DNA of 29,246 bases from Sphaeroforma sirkka. Lineage: Eukaryota; Opisthokonta; Ichthyosporea; Ichthyophonida. Positions 11,611 through 22,051 of this stretch are shown here, one piece after another. Location of the stretch: the NCBI GenBank assembly GCA_001586965.3, contig LUCW03001921.1, positions 1 to 29,246 on the forward strand, read 5' to 3'. The notes under the pieces were generated by a model. It did not search any database. It was not told where the DNA came from and was given only the letters and a program-made list of their open reading frames with translations. A program made the position numbers and the translations under genes. Within the stretch, counting starts at the first letter, position 1; each line of letters starts with the position of its first letter.

Positions 11611-12540
11611 AGGTATATATATGCGTTGCGAACACTTCGCATCATATGGTGCATGGCTAGCGAGGGCCCATAACTAATGCAACAGTGCAGAATCACATGC
11701 AATATACCCCGTGTGCGTTGGAATACTCAGTGTGCGCATGTGCCCATCACAGCCGTTGCTGTCACATTTGTACACAACGCTTGCACTACCGTACTGTGCT
11801 GCCATGTACCGTGTTTCTTGCACACGCGCTCAAGCAGACACAGACAAAGTGATCCTAACACACACACACGAAGTAAGCATTTTGTACATTGCTGTACAAA
11901 TACACAAACTTCATTGCTGTTGCAGGTCGGCTGCAAAATGTGTGTACCATATCGGCTTGGCGCACTGGTGTGTGTGTGATATGTATCTCACATACATGCG
12001 TTGTGTGTGAGGTGCTCATTGAAGCACATGTCCGTGACCGTGTCACAACCGCCTGGTGCAACTTGAAGATACCAGACACACATGCCACACACACACTAAA
12101 TACACTTTCACTAAAACCTCACGCGAGGGAATAAGCCCAACTACACCTGCGGTACTAGGCCTGATTAAGGCGAATCTGTGGCCCAAAGGTTGGGGCGGTT
12201 CGGTGAACCTGCGTTTGTAATAGCCGCTTGGGAACGACCTGCCCTTATAGTATCCGAACCACTTGTGTGTTGTCGGTCTCAGCAGTACACTTGCCCACGG
12301 ACACGTCAGGCCAGGTACGCACGAGTGCATTTGCACGTACCCGTGAGCAAACACGCACTACACTCACGAACATAAATTTGTATTATTACGTGGGTATTAG
12401 ATTGCATGCATGCACACACACTGCCCTCCCGGTGACCGAATGCGCCGTGATTGGGTGCGTGGGAGGTAGTTGGATGGTGTGCACTGCATGCGCTTCTCAA
12501 TAGTAAATTTGATATGAAAGAGACTAGAGACTAAAAATAG
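11482..12540. other. Region downstream of the ARM-repeat gene with coding-like GC pockets, no closed gene model
   Basis: Contains an (AT)n tract (11570-11625) and CA/GT-rich sequence, but also GC-richer pockets. One, at about 11927-11970, is flanked by TTGCAG and G|GTGTGT and reads GRLQNVCTISAWRT. Another, about 12036-12220, is open to a TAA and ends VLGLIKANLWPKGWGGSVN. The opposite strand of the second pocket also reads open, with a doubled GYYK word, so its coding strand is unclear. I recognise no family. These may be exons of a further gene or decayed sequence. Confidence 0.35.
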
Positions 12541-12681
12541 ATTAAGGACCGTACCACCTCAATGCGGCGGTTGCGCGTAGCTAACAAAGCCCGTACACAC
12601 GACAGACGAGTTCGTGATTCCAAGAAGAGATTTGGAGTGGTATCATCGAGCAAGAGTATGAGCACCCGAATAGATGGCTGA
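12541..12681 (+). CDS. Possible terminal exon or short basic ORF, unrecognised
   Basis: From an AG at 12539-12540 the frame is open to TGA at 12679-12681. Its first ATG (12562) gives 39 residues, strongly basic: MRRLRVANKARTHDRRVRDS, followed by a Lys/Arg and Ser-rich tail. A canonical AATAAA begins on the last base of the stop (12681-12686), which suits a gene's 3' end. The stretch is clearly GC-richer than the AT-rich satellite that starts just after it. The likely reading is the last exon of a gene whose earlier exons I could not define. A chance ORF is not excluded. Confidence 0.35.
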   Translation: MKDRTTSMRRLRVANKARTHDRRVRDSKKRFGVVSSSKSMSTRIDG

Positions 12682-12699
12682 ATAAAGTCCGCCGCGAGA

Positions 12700-15245
12700 C
12701 TTAAAAAGCACATATAATTAAAGTATAAATTCAAATAATGATGGTCTGTACTGCTTGTAGTGAAAACCCCAAATCGAATAATGATGGTCTGCTTTTTATT
12801 TAGATATAGATTAGAAAAAAAGAACTCCGTTGCTTCCAATAAAAATAGAAATTTGATAACTGATGGTCTGGATAGCTCGTATAATATAACGATTAATGAT
12901 TGTCGGTATTTTTTGTAGTTAAAATATAAATTTGAATAAGGATGGTCTGGATTACTTGTAGTTAAATTCGGATAATGATCGTCTATTGTTGTAACTAGAA
13001 TATTATTTTGAATAATGATGGTCTGGATTGCTTGTAATTAGAATATACCCCTAAATAATGATGGTATGTATTGCTTGTGATTAGGATATAAATTTAAATA
13101 TTTATTTCCTGTATTGCTAGTAATTATAAATTAGAAGTGGAAAAAATGATGGTCTGTACAGGCTCGGAATTATATCATAATTTTAAATAATGATGATCTG
13201 GATTGCTTCCAATAAGAATTTAAATTTGAAAATTGATGGTATGCATTGCTCCTGTATAAGATAAACATAAATTGTCATATTGATCTGGATTGCTTGCAAT
13301 TACAATATGAATTTGAATACTGATGGTCTGAATTGATTATAAATAAATTTGAAAATGATTGTCTTTTTGTTAGAGAATACGAATTTGAACAATGATGGTA
13401 TGTATATTGTATTGCTTGCAATTATAATATAGTTTGAAAAATGATGGTCAGAATTGCCTGGAATCAGAAAACAACTTGTGCAAAGATGATTTGTATTATT
13501 TGTGATTGAATTATCAATTGTAATGATAATGACTGGACAGCTTGTAGTTAAAATGTACGCACGAACAATGGTATGGGCTGCTTGTAGTTAGCATATGAAT
13601 TTAAGATTACTTATGGTATGTATTGCTTGCGATCAGAACAAAAAATTGAAAAATGATGGTCTATTGCATAAAATTAGGATAGAAAATTGCATTTGCCTGT
13701 ATTGTTTGTAAGAAAGATTGTATAAATTTGGATGGTGATCGTCCGTATTGCTCCCACCTAGAATGTACATTCAAATATTGATAGTCTGGATTGCTTGTAT
13801 TTAGCATAGAAGTTTGAATTATGATGGTCTGGACTGCTTATAATTTGAACATAAATTAGTATATTGCTGGTCTGGATTGATTATAATAGAGTATAAATTC
13901 GAACAATGATGGTCTCTGATACATAACATTTGAATGTATATCAGAATAATATGATTATAAATTAGAATATTGACGGTCTAGATTGCATACAATATAAATA
14001 TAACTTTGATTGATTACTGTCTGTTTTTCTGGTGATTAAACTTTAAATTTAGATACTGGTGGACTGTATTGATTCTACTTAGGATATAAATTTGCATAAT
14101 AATGGTCTGTATTGCTCATAATTAAAACGTAAACTTGAATAATGATGGTCTGGACGGCTACCATTAAGAATATAAGTTTGAAAGTGATAGTCGGTAATGC
14201 TTCTCATTAGAATATAAATTTATATTATGATGGTCTGTTCTTGCAATTAGAATAATGACGGTCTGCATTGCTTTTATTTAATTAGTCTAAATTGATTGAA
14301 TACTGATGGCCTGGATTACTTTTAGTTAGAATGTAAAGGAAAATAATGATAGTCAGTATTATTGCTTTAATGACGGTCTGCATTGCTTTTATTTAATTAG
14401 TCTAAATTGATTGAATACTGATGGCCTGGATTACTTTTAGTTAGAATGTAAAGGAAAATAATGATAGTCAGTATTATTGCTTGTAGTTTAAGCAAAAAAA
14501 AATGAATTATTTATAGTCTGGATTACTTGCAATGAGAACATAGGTTTCATAGACGGCGGCTGAATTGCTTGTAGTTAGAATTTAAAATTGAATAATCGTC
14601 TAGACTGCTTGTAATTACCATATGACTTTAAATAATGATGGTATGTATTGCTTGTAACTAAAATTTAATTTGGAATAATGATGATTGAAAACTTGGATGT
14701 TGGTCTGTACTGCTTGTATTTGAGATTTGAATTCGAAGAATCACAGTCGGTATGGCTTTAAAATAGAATATCAATTTGAATGATAATGTCTGTTCCTAAA
14801 AATCAGAATACAAAATTGGTCAATGATAATATGTGTTGCTTTGAAGTAGATTATAAAATGCAAATACTGATGGTCTAGATTGCTTTTAATAAGAATATAG
14901 CTTTGATTAATAACGTTCTACATTGCTTGTATTTAGACTGTAAATTTTGAATACTGATGGCCTGCATCACTTCTACTTAGGATATGAATGTGAATCATGA
15001 TGCTCTGGATTACTTGAATATAAAAATATCAATTTGAATAGTGATGGTCAGGTTTGTTTGAAACTAAACATAAATTGGAATAACGATTGTTTAAATTGCT
15101 CGTTATTAGAACATGAATTTGAATATTGATAGTCATGATTACTAGCGATAAGTATGTAAATTTGACTAATGATTGTCTGGATTGCTTATAATTAGACACT
15201 GATTTTAAATACTGACAGCCTGTATTGCCTCTACTTAGAAAATAA
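12700..15245. repeat. Highly diverged tandem satellite, about 42-bp unit
   Basis: The words TGATGGTCTG, ATTGCTTGTA and ATTAGAATATAAATTTGAAT recur in fixed order for 2.5 kb. Successive TGATGGTCTG-like words lie mostly 40-43 bp apart (for example 12739, 12782, 13017, 13059), with some gaps near 80 where one copy has decayed. Units differ by many substitutions and small indels, so this is an old array no longer being homogenised. No coding potential is visible. Confidence 0.85.
14253..14482. repeat. Perfect 115-bp tandem duplication within the diverged satellite
   Basis: Copies 14253-14367 and 14368-14482 match at every base I compared. Both begin TAATGACGGTCTGCATTGC and end TCAGTATTATTGCTT. 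Identity over 115 bp inside an otherwise diverged array marks a recent duplication or an assembly join. Confidence 0.92.
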
Positions 15246-15465
15246 TGATATAAATTTATTTAACCGTCGAAATTTTACACACATGCACTGGGGCCCATAG
15301 AGAGTGTAATTTTCTGAAAGTGCAGAAACACAAACACATACAATACAATAATGCTATTATCATTTTTGCCTGTATTTCTCATATCAAGGGGGTTGCCTTG
15401 CGCTTACATAGCGACCCAGTCTAAACCAAATATTCTTGGAGCTTTGTACACACACTCTCTAGATT

Positions 15466-15764
15466 ATGATCACGAGAAAGCGAAAATCCGTTGCCCAGAA
15501 GAAGGACACAACAATCAAAAAGGCTCCGACAATTGAAGGTATGATAAGCTCTGAGCTAACCGCAAACGTATTACCTTAGGTTGTTTTTAAACAAACATGT
15601 TCTCTCTGCATTTATCAAATGAACCTATTTCACTATCTTGCGTAGATGGATCTGAGAATGTTGCAGACACAGAGGAACAAGCTGATATGGAATACCCCGA
15701 AATTAGCGAGAACCAGAGTACAAGTATGCCTCTCAATTTTATATATATATGTGTGTGTGTGTGT

Positions 15765-15863
<99 letters not shown>

Positions 15864-15871
15864 TGTGTGTT

Positions 15872-15936
<65 letters not shown>

Positions 15937-16052
15937 AAAAAATATATATATATGTATATATATAAATATATATCTATATACATATATATATAGATATATA
16001 TATATAGCGATTAACGCATGCGCGTGATGTGTGTGTGTAATGTATGTATGTA

Positions 16053-16083
<31 letters not shown>

Positions 16084-16114
16084 GTGTATTGTGTGTGTGT
16101 GGTTTTATATATAT

Positions 16115-16200
<86 letters not shown>

Positions 16201-16288
16201 GAGTTTTAGTGTCTCCATGTATTGTGCTTCCAATCCACAAGGCAAATACTTTGTGTTCTTTGATTTATTATGCTCAGAGATACATTAA
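15466..16288 (+). CDS. Possible three-exon gene for a 65-residue basic-then-acidic protein
   Basis: Candidate exons are 15466-15538 (ATG start), 15646-15723 and 16242-16288 (stop TAA). Donors are G|GTATGA and A|GTATGC; acceptors are GCGTAG and CACAAG; both introns are phase 1. Exon 1 encodes a Lys/Arg-rich start ([20 protein letters not shown]) resembling a nuclear localisation signal. Exon 2 is acidic ([20 protein letters not shown]). Exon 3 gives [16 protein letters not shown] second, better acceptor (TTATTATGCTCAG, exon from 16276) would give a different, shorter end. The second intron is almost wholly (GT)n and (AT)n. No family is recognised. The gene sits as an island between two blocks of the 42-bp satellite. 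Exons 1 and 2 are more convincing than exon 3. Confidence 0.4.
15739..16015. repeat. Long (GT)n-(AT)n microsatellite
   Basis: About 55 GT units, with rare GGGTGT or GTAT interruptions, pass into about 30 TA units and then degenerate ATATAT sequence. Open frames over it encode Val/Cys, His/Thr or Tyr/Ile strings and are artefacts. Confidence 0.95.
16020..16199. repeat. Second (GT)n-(AT)n microsatellite
   Basis: GTGTGTGT and TATGTATG words are followed by about 40 uninterrupted TA units. It lies inside the putative second intron of the small gene at 15466-16288. Confidence 0.95.
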
Positions 16289-16341
16289 TAAGAACCAGCA
16301 GCTTGCCAATTTAGATGAACAATAAGAAAACAAACGTAACC

Positions 16342-16344
<3 letters not shown>

Positions 16345-16410
<66 letters not shown>
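16345..16410. repeat. (AT)n microsatellite at the island/satellite border
   Basis: About 32 uninterrupted TA dinucleotides, directly followed by the resumed 42-bp satellite. Confidence 0.95.
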
Positions 16411-16411
<1 letters not shown>

Positions 16412-16610
16412 ATAACCAGACTGCCTCTATTTAGAATATAAATTGAATGCTGATTTTCTGGATTCTTGCAATGAAAATAAAATGCTTGATTGATGATGCT
16501 CTGTATTGCTTCTACTCAGAATTTAAATTCGAACAGTGACGGCCTCGGTTGTTAGTAATTAATAGTAGATTTAATTATTGATTGACTTGACTGATTGTAA
16601 TTAGAATATA
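16411..16610. repeat. Continuation of the 42-bp diverged satellite
   Basis: Sequence again shows ATTTAGAATATAAATTGAATGCTGAT and GTAATTAGAATATA words as in 12700-15245. TGCCTCTACTTAGAA near 15226 and TGCCTCTATTTAGAA near 16422 are close matches on either side of the gene-like island. Confidence 0.7.
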
Positions 16611-17865
16611 ACCAGTGATCGAAGAATGCCTTAAAACCATAGTGACTCACAGGCATGATATTTTCCAGTGATTGTAGAATGGCGCAGATACATAGAGACT
16701 CCCATTCATGATATTTCTCAGTGATTGAATAATGCCTTAACCCCTTAGTGATTTACACGCATGATCTTTCCAATGATCGAAAACAGCCTTGATCTCACAT
16801 TGGCTCACAAGTATGATCTTTCCCGGTGATTGAATAATGCCTTTAAATTCCACAGTGACTCACAAGCATGATATGTGCAGTGATTAAAGTATGACTCGAT
16901 CCTATAGTCACTCACAAGCATGATATTTTCCAGTGATTGAAGATGGCCTTAGTTCCACAGTGGTCCACAAGCATGATATTTTCCTGTGATTGAAGAATGA
17001 CTTAATTCCACACTGACTCACAGGAATGGAATTTCTCAGCGATTGAGAATGTATTAATTCCACAGTGATGTATAATGATATTTCCCAGTGATTGAAGAAT
17101 ACCTCAATTTCATAGTAATTCACAGGCATAATATTTTCCAGTCATTAAAGAATATCAAGTTTGATATTTCCCAGTGATTGGAGAATATCAAAGTTCCACA
17201 GTGATGTACAATGATATTTTCTAGGATTGAAGACCGCCTTAATTTCACAGTGGCTCATAAGCATGATAATTTCTTTCGATTGTAGAATACCTCAATTCTA
17301 TAGAGACTCACAGACACGATATTTTTAATTGTTTGAAGATATACTTATTTTACAGTGGTTCACAAGCATGATATTCCCCAGTGATTCAAGAAGAATGACT
17401 CAATTCCACACTGCCTCACAGGCATGGAATTTCTCAGTGATTAAGAATGTATTAATTTCACAGTTATGTAAAATGATATTTCCCAGTGATTGAAGAATGC
17501 CTTAATTGCATAATGACTCACAGGCATGGTATTTTCCGATGATTGAAGAATGCCAAGTTTGATATTTCCCAGTGATTGGAGAATGTCGAAATTCCACAGT
17601 GATTTATACTGATATTTCCTAGAATTGAAGACCGCCTTAATTTCGCAGTGGCTCATAAGCATGATAATTTCTTTTGATTGTAGAATGCCTCAATTCCATA
17701 AAGATCACCGGCACAATATCTTTCATTGATTGAAGATAGTTTATTTAACAGTGGTTCACCAGCGTGCTATTCCCCAGTGATTTAAGGAGTGGCTCACAAG
17801 CATGATCTTTCCCAGTGATGTAGAAATACGGCCTCCGGTCAGTCTAAAATATCAAGATCAAATGA
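16611..17865. repeat. Diverged tandem satellite, about 53-bp unit, ancestral type of the 48-bp array
   Basis: The word CAGTGATTG and variants recur at 16666, 16719, 16771, 16824, 16878, 16931, 16984 and 17037, spacing 52-54 bp. A typical unit contains CAGTGATTGAAGAATGCCT, then AATTCCACAGTGACTCACA, then AGCATGATATTTTCC. From about 17065 some units instead read GTGATGTATAATGATATTTC, intermediate towards the 48-bp type. The array starts abruptly after 16610. Confidence 0.88.
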
Positions 17866-17892
17866 GAGTGATGCATCAATATTTCCCAGTGA

Positions 17893-20277
17893 TTGAAGAA
17901 ATGCCTCAATTCCACAGTGATGCATCAATATTTCTCAGTGATCGAAGAATGCCTCAATTCCAGAGTCATGTATCAATATTTCCCAGTTATTGAAGAATGC
18001 CTTAATTCCACAGGGATGCATCAGTATTTCCCAGTGATTGAGGAATGCCTTAATTCCACAGTGATGCATCAATATTTCCCAGTAATTGAAGAATGCTTTA
18101 ATTCCACAGTGATGCATCAATATTTCCCAGTGATTGAAGAATGCCTCAATTCCACAGGGATGCATCAATATTTCCCAGTTATTGAAGAATGCCTCAATTC
18201 CACAGAGATGCATCAATATTTCCCAGTGATTGAAGAATGCCTTAATTCCACAGTGATGCATCAATATTTCCCAGTAATTGAAGAATGCTTTAATTCCACA
18301 GTGATGCATCAATATTTCCCAGTGATTGAAGAATGCCTCAATTCCACAGGGATGCATCAATATTTCCCAGTTATTGAAGAATGCCTCAATTCCACAGTGA
18401 TGCATCAATATTTCCCAGTGATTGAAGAATGCCTTAATTCCACAGTGATGCATCAATATTTTCCAGTGATTGAAGAATGCCTTAATTCTACAGTGATGCA
18501 TCAATATTTCCCAGTGATTGAAGAAAGACTCAATTCCACAGTGATGCATCAATATTTCCCAGTGATTGAAGAATGCCTTAATTCCACAGTAATGCATCAA
18601 TATTTCCCAGTGATTGAAGAATGCCTCAATTCCAGAGTGATGCATCAATATTTCCCAGTGATTGAAGAATGGATGCATCAATATTTCCCAATTATTGAAG
18701 AATGCCTCAATTCCACAGTGATGCATCAATATTTCCCAGTGATTGAAGAATGCCTTAATTCCACAGTGATGCATCAATATTTCCCAGTGATTGAAAAATG
18801 CCTTAATTCCACAGTGATGCATCAATATTTTCCAGTGATTGAAGAATGCCTTAATTCTACAGTGATGCATCAATATTTCCCAGTGATTGAAGAAAAACTC
18901 AATTCCACAGTGATGCATCAATATTTCCCAGTGATTGAAGAATGCCTTAATTCCACAGTGATGCATCAATATTTCCCAGTGATTGAAGAATGCCTCAATT
19001 CCACAGTTATGCATCAATATTTCCCAGTGATTGAAGAATGGATGCATCAATATTTCCCAGATATTGAAGAATGCCTCAATTCCACAGAGATGCATCAATA
19101 TTTCCCAGTGATTGAAGAATGCCTTAATTCCACAGTGATGCATCAATATTTCCCAGTAATTGAAGAATGCTTTAATTCCACAGTGATGCATCAATATTTC
19201 CCAGTGATTGAAGAATGCCTCAATTCCAGAGTGATGCATCAATATTTCCCAGTGATTGAAGAATGCCTTAATTCTACAGTGATGCATCAATATTTCCCAG
19301 TGATTGAAGAAAGACTCAATTCCACAGTGATGCATCAATATTTCCCAGTTATTGAAGAATGCCTTAATTCCAGAGTGATGCATCAATATTTCCCAGTGAT
19401 TGAAGAATGCCTTAATTCTACAGTGATGCATCAATATTTCCCAGTGATTGAAGAAAGACTCAATTCCACAGTGATGCATCAATATTTCCCAGTTATTGAA
19501 GAATGCCTTAATTCCACAGTGATGCATCAATATTTCCCAGTGATTGAAGAATGCCTCAATTCCACAGTGATGTATTTCCCAGTGATTGAAGAATGGATGC
19601 ATCAATATTTCCCAATTATTGAAGAATGCCTCAATTCCACAGTTATGCATCAATATTTCCCAGTGATTGAAGAATGGATGCATCAATATTTCCCAGATAT
19701 TGAAGAATGCCTCAATTCCACAGAGATGCATCAATATTTCCCAGTGATTGAAGAATGCCTTAATTCCACAGTGATGCATCAATATTTCCCAGTAATTGAA
19801 GAATGCTTTAATTCCACAGTGATGCATCAATATTTCCCAGTGATTGAAGAATGCCTCAATTCCACAGGGATGCATCAATATTTCCCAGTGATTGAAGAAT
19901 GCCTTAATTCCACAGTGATGCATCAATATTTTCCAGTGATTGAAGAATGCCTTAATTCTACAGTGATGATGCATCAATATTTCCCAGTGATTGAAGAAAG
20001 ACTCAATAATACAGGGATGCATCAATATTTCCCAGTGATTGAAGAATGCTTTAATTCCACAGTGATGCATCAATATTTCCCAGTGATTGAAGAATGCCTC
20101 AATTCCACAGTGATGCATCAATATTTCCCAGTTATTGAAGAATGCCTTAATTCCAGAGTGATGCATCAATATTTCCCAGTGATTGATGAATGCCTTAATT
20201 CCACAGTTATGCATCAATATTTCCCAGTGATTGAAGAATATCAATATTTCCCAGCATCAATATTTCCCAGTGATTGA
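17893..20277 (+). other. 794-codon open frame through about 50 satellite units
   Basis: Because the unit is 48 bp it reads as the 16-residue repeat MHQYFPVIEECLNSTV. The frame survives several indels, all multiples of three: GAATGGATG units lacking 15 bp, a GTGATGATGCAT unit with 3 extra bp, and a GTGATGTATTTC unit lacking 6 bp. It ends at TGA 20275-20277, where a unit is joined out of frame. Each repeat has an NST N-glycosylation-type sequon and one Cys, but there is no signal peptide and no non-repeat N- or C-terminal domain. The minus strand is open too (17935-20244, WEILMHHCGIKAFFNH). Most likely satellite DNA that happens to be open. Confidence 0.2.
19591..19740. repeat. Segment of a 1,265-bp-offset duplication within the satellite
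   Basis: Two 15-bp-deleted units (GAATGGATGCATCAATATTT at 19591 and 19672) differ in the following word, CCCAATTATT then CCCAGATATT. The same pair in the same order occurs at 20856 and 20937, both offset by exactly 1,265 bp. Units after it also match (GAGATGCATC, then GTAATTGAAGAATGCTTTAA). Confidence 0.85.
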
Positions 20278-20360
20278 TGAATGCCTTAATTCCACAGTTA
20301 TACATCAATATTTCCCAGTGATTGAAGAATATCAATATTTCCCAGTTATTGAAGAATGCC
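20233..20360. repeat. Irregular-join module of the satellite, copy 1
   Basis: A truncated unit (GAAGAATATCAATATTTCCC followed by AGCATCAATATTTCCC) is followed by a GATTGATGAATGCC unit and one with the rare TTATACATC. The same 128-bp order recurs at 20687-20814 (offset 454 bp) and 21924-22051 (offset 1,237 bp more). Confidence 0.85.
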
Positions 20361-20686
20361 TTAATTCCACGGTGATGCATCAATATTTCCCAGTGATTGA
20401 AGAATGCCTCAATTCCACAGTGATGCATCAATATTTCCCAGTGATTGAAGAATGCCTAAATTCCACAGGGATGCATCAATATTTCCCAGTGATTGAAGAA
20501 TGCTTTAATTCCACAGTGATGCATCAATATTTCCCAGTGATTGAAGAATGCCTCAATTCCACAGTGATGCATCAATATTTCCCAGTTATTGAAGAATGCC
20601 TTAATTCCAGAGTGATGCATCAATATTTCCCAGTGATTGATGAATGCCTTAATTCCACAGTTATGCATCAATATTTCCCAGTGATT

Positions 20687-20814
20687 GAAGAATATCAATA
20701 TTTCCCAGCATCAATATTTCCCAGTGATTGATGAATGCCTTAATTCCACAGTTATACATCAATATTTCCCAGTGATTGAAGAATATCAATATTTCCCAGT
20801 TATTGAAGAATGCC
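20687..20814. repeat. Irregular-join module of the satellite, copy 2
   Basis: Same truncated join, GATTGATGAATGCC unit and TTATACATC variant as at 20233. Units upstream also match in order, including a TGCTTTAATTCC unit at about 20047 and about 20501. Confidence 0.85.
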
Positions 20815-21923
20815 TCAATTCCACAGTGATGCATCAATATTTCCCAGTGATTGAAGAATGGATGCATCAATATTTCCCAATTATTGAAGAATGCCTCAAT
20901 TCCACAGTTATGCATCAATATTTCCCAGTGATTGAAGAATGGATGCATCAATATTTCCCAGATATTGAAGAATGCCTCAATTCCACAGAGATGCATCAAT
21001 ATTTCCCAGTGATTGAAGAATGCCTTAATTCCACAGTGATGCATCAATATTTCCCAGTAATTGAAGAATGCTTTAATTCCACAGTGATGCATCAATATTT
21101 CCCAGTGATTGAAGAATGCCTCAATTCCCACAGGGATGCATCAATATTTCCCAGTGATTGAAGAATGCCTCAATTCCACAGTGATGCATCAATATTTCCC
21201 AGTGATTGAAGAATGCCTTAATTCCACAGTGATGCATCAATATTTTCCAGTGATTGAAGAATGCCTTAATTCTACAGTGATGCATCAATATTTCCCAGTG
21301 ATTGAAGAAAGACTCAATAATACAGGGATGCATCAATATTTCCCAGTGATTGAAGAATGCTTTAATTCCACAGTGATGCATCAATATTTCCCAGTGATTG
21401 AAGAATGCCTTAATTCCACAGTGATGCATCAATATTTCCCAGTGATTGAAGAATGCTTTAATTCCACAGTGATGCATCAATATTTCCCAGTGATTGAAGA
21501 ATGCCTCAATTCCACAGGGATGCATCAATATTTCCCAGTTATTGAAGAATGCCTTAATTCCAGAGTGATGCATCAATATTTCCCAGTGATTGATGAATGA
21601 ATTCCACAGTTATGCATCAATATTTCCCAGTAATTGAAGAATGCTTTAATTCCACAGTGATGCATCAATATTTCCCAGTGATTGAAGAATGCCTAAATTC
21701 CACAGGGATGCATCAATATTTCCCAGTGATTGAAGAATGCTTTAATTCCACAGTGATGCATCAATATTTCCCAGTGATTGAAGAATGCCTCAATTCCACA
21801 GTGATGCATCAATATTTCCCAGTTATTGAAGAATGCCTTAATTCCAGAGTGATGCATCAATATTTCCCAGTGATTGATGAATGCCTTAATTCCACAGTTA
21901 TGCATCAATATTTCCCAGTGATT

Positions 21924-22051
21924 GAAGAATATCAATATTTCCCAGCATCAATATTTCCCAGTGATTGATGAATGCCTTAATTCCACAGTTATACATCAAT
22001 ATTTCCCAGTGATTGAAGAATATCAATATTTCCCAGTTATTGAAGAATGCC
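21924..22051. repeat. Irregular-join module of the satellite, copy 3
   Basis: Third copy of the module with the TTATACATC variant. Related joins at about 22766 and 27711 instead share TTCCAAAGTTATGCATC, and form a separate pair about 4.9 kb apart. Confidence 0.82.

Noticed and set aside
15587-16240. Open frames over (GT)n and (AT)n tracts
   Set aside because: They encode only Val/Cys, His/Thr or Tyr/Ile strings and are microsatellite artefacts.
17935-20244. 769-codon minus-strand ORF as a gene
   Set aside because: It is the exact codon-aligned complement of the satellite plus frame. The common unit variants change its residues, and it has no non-repeat domain.
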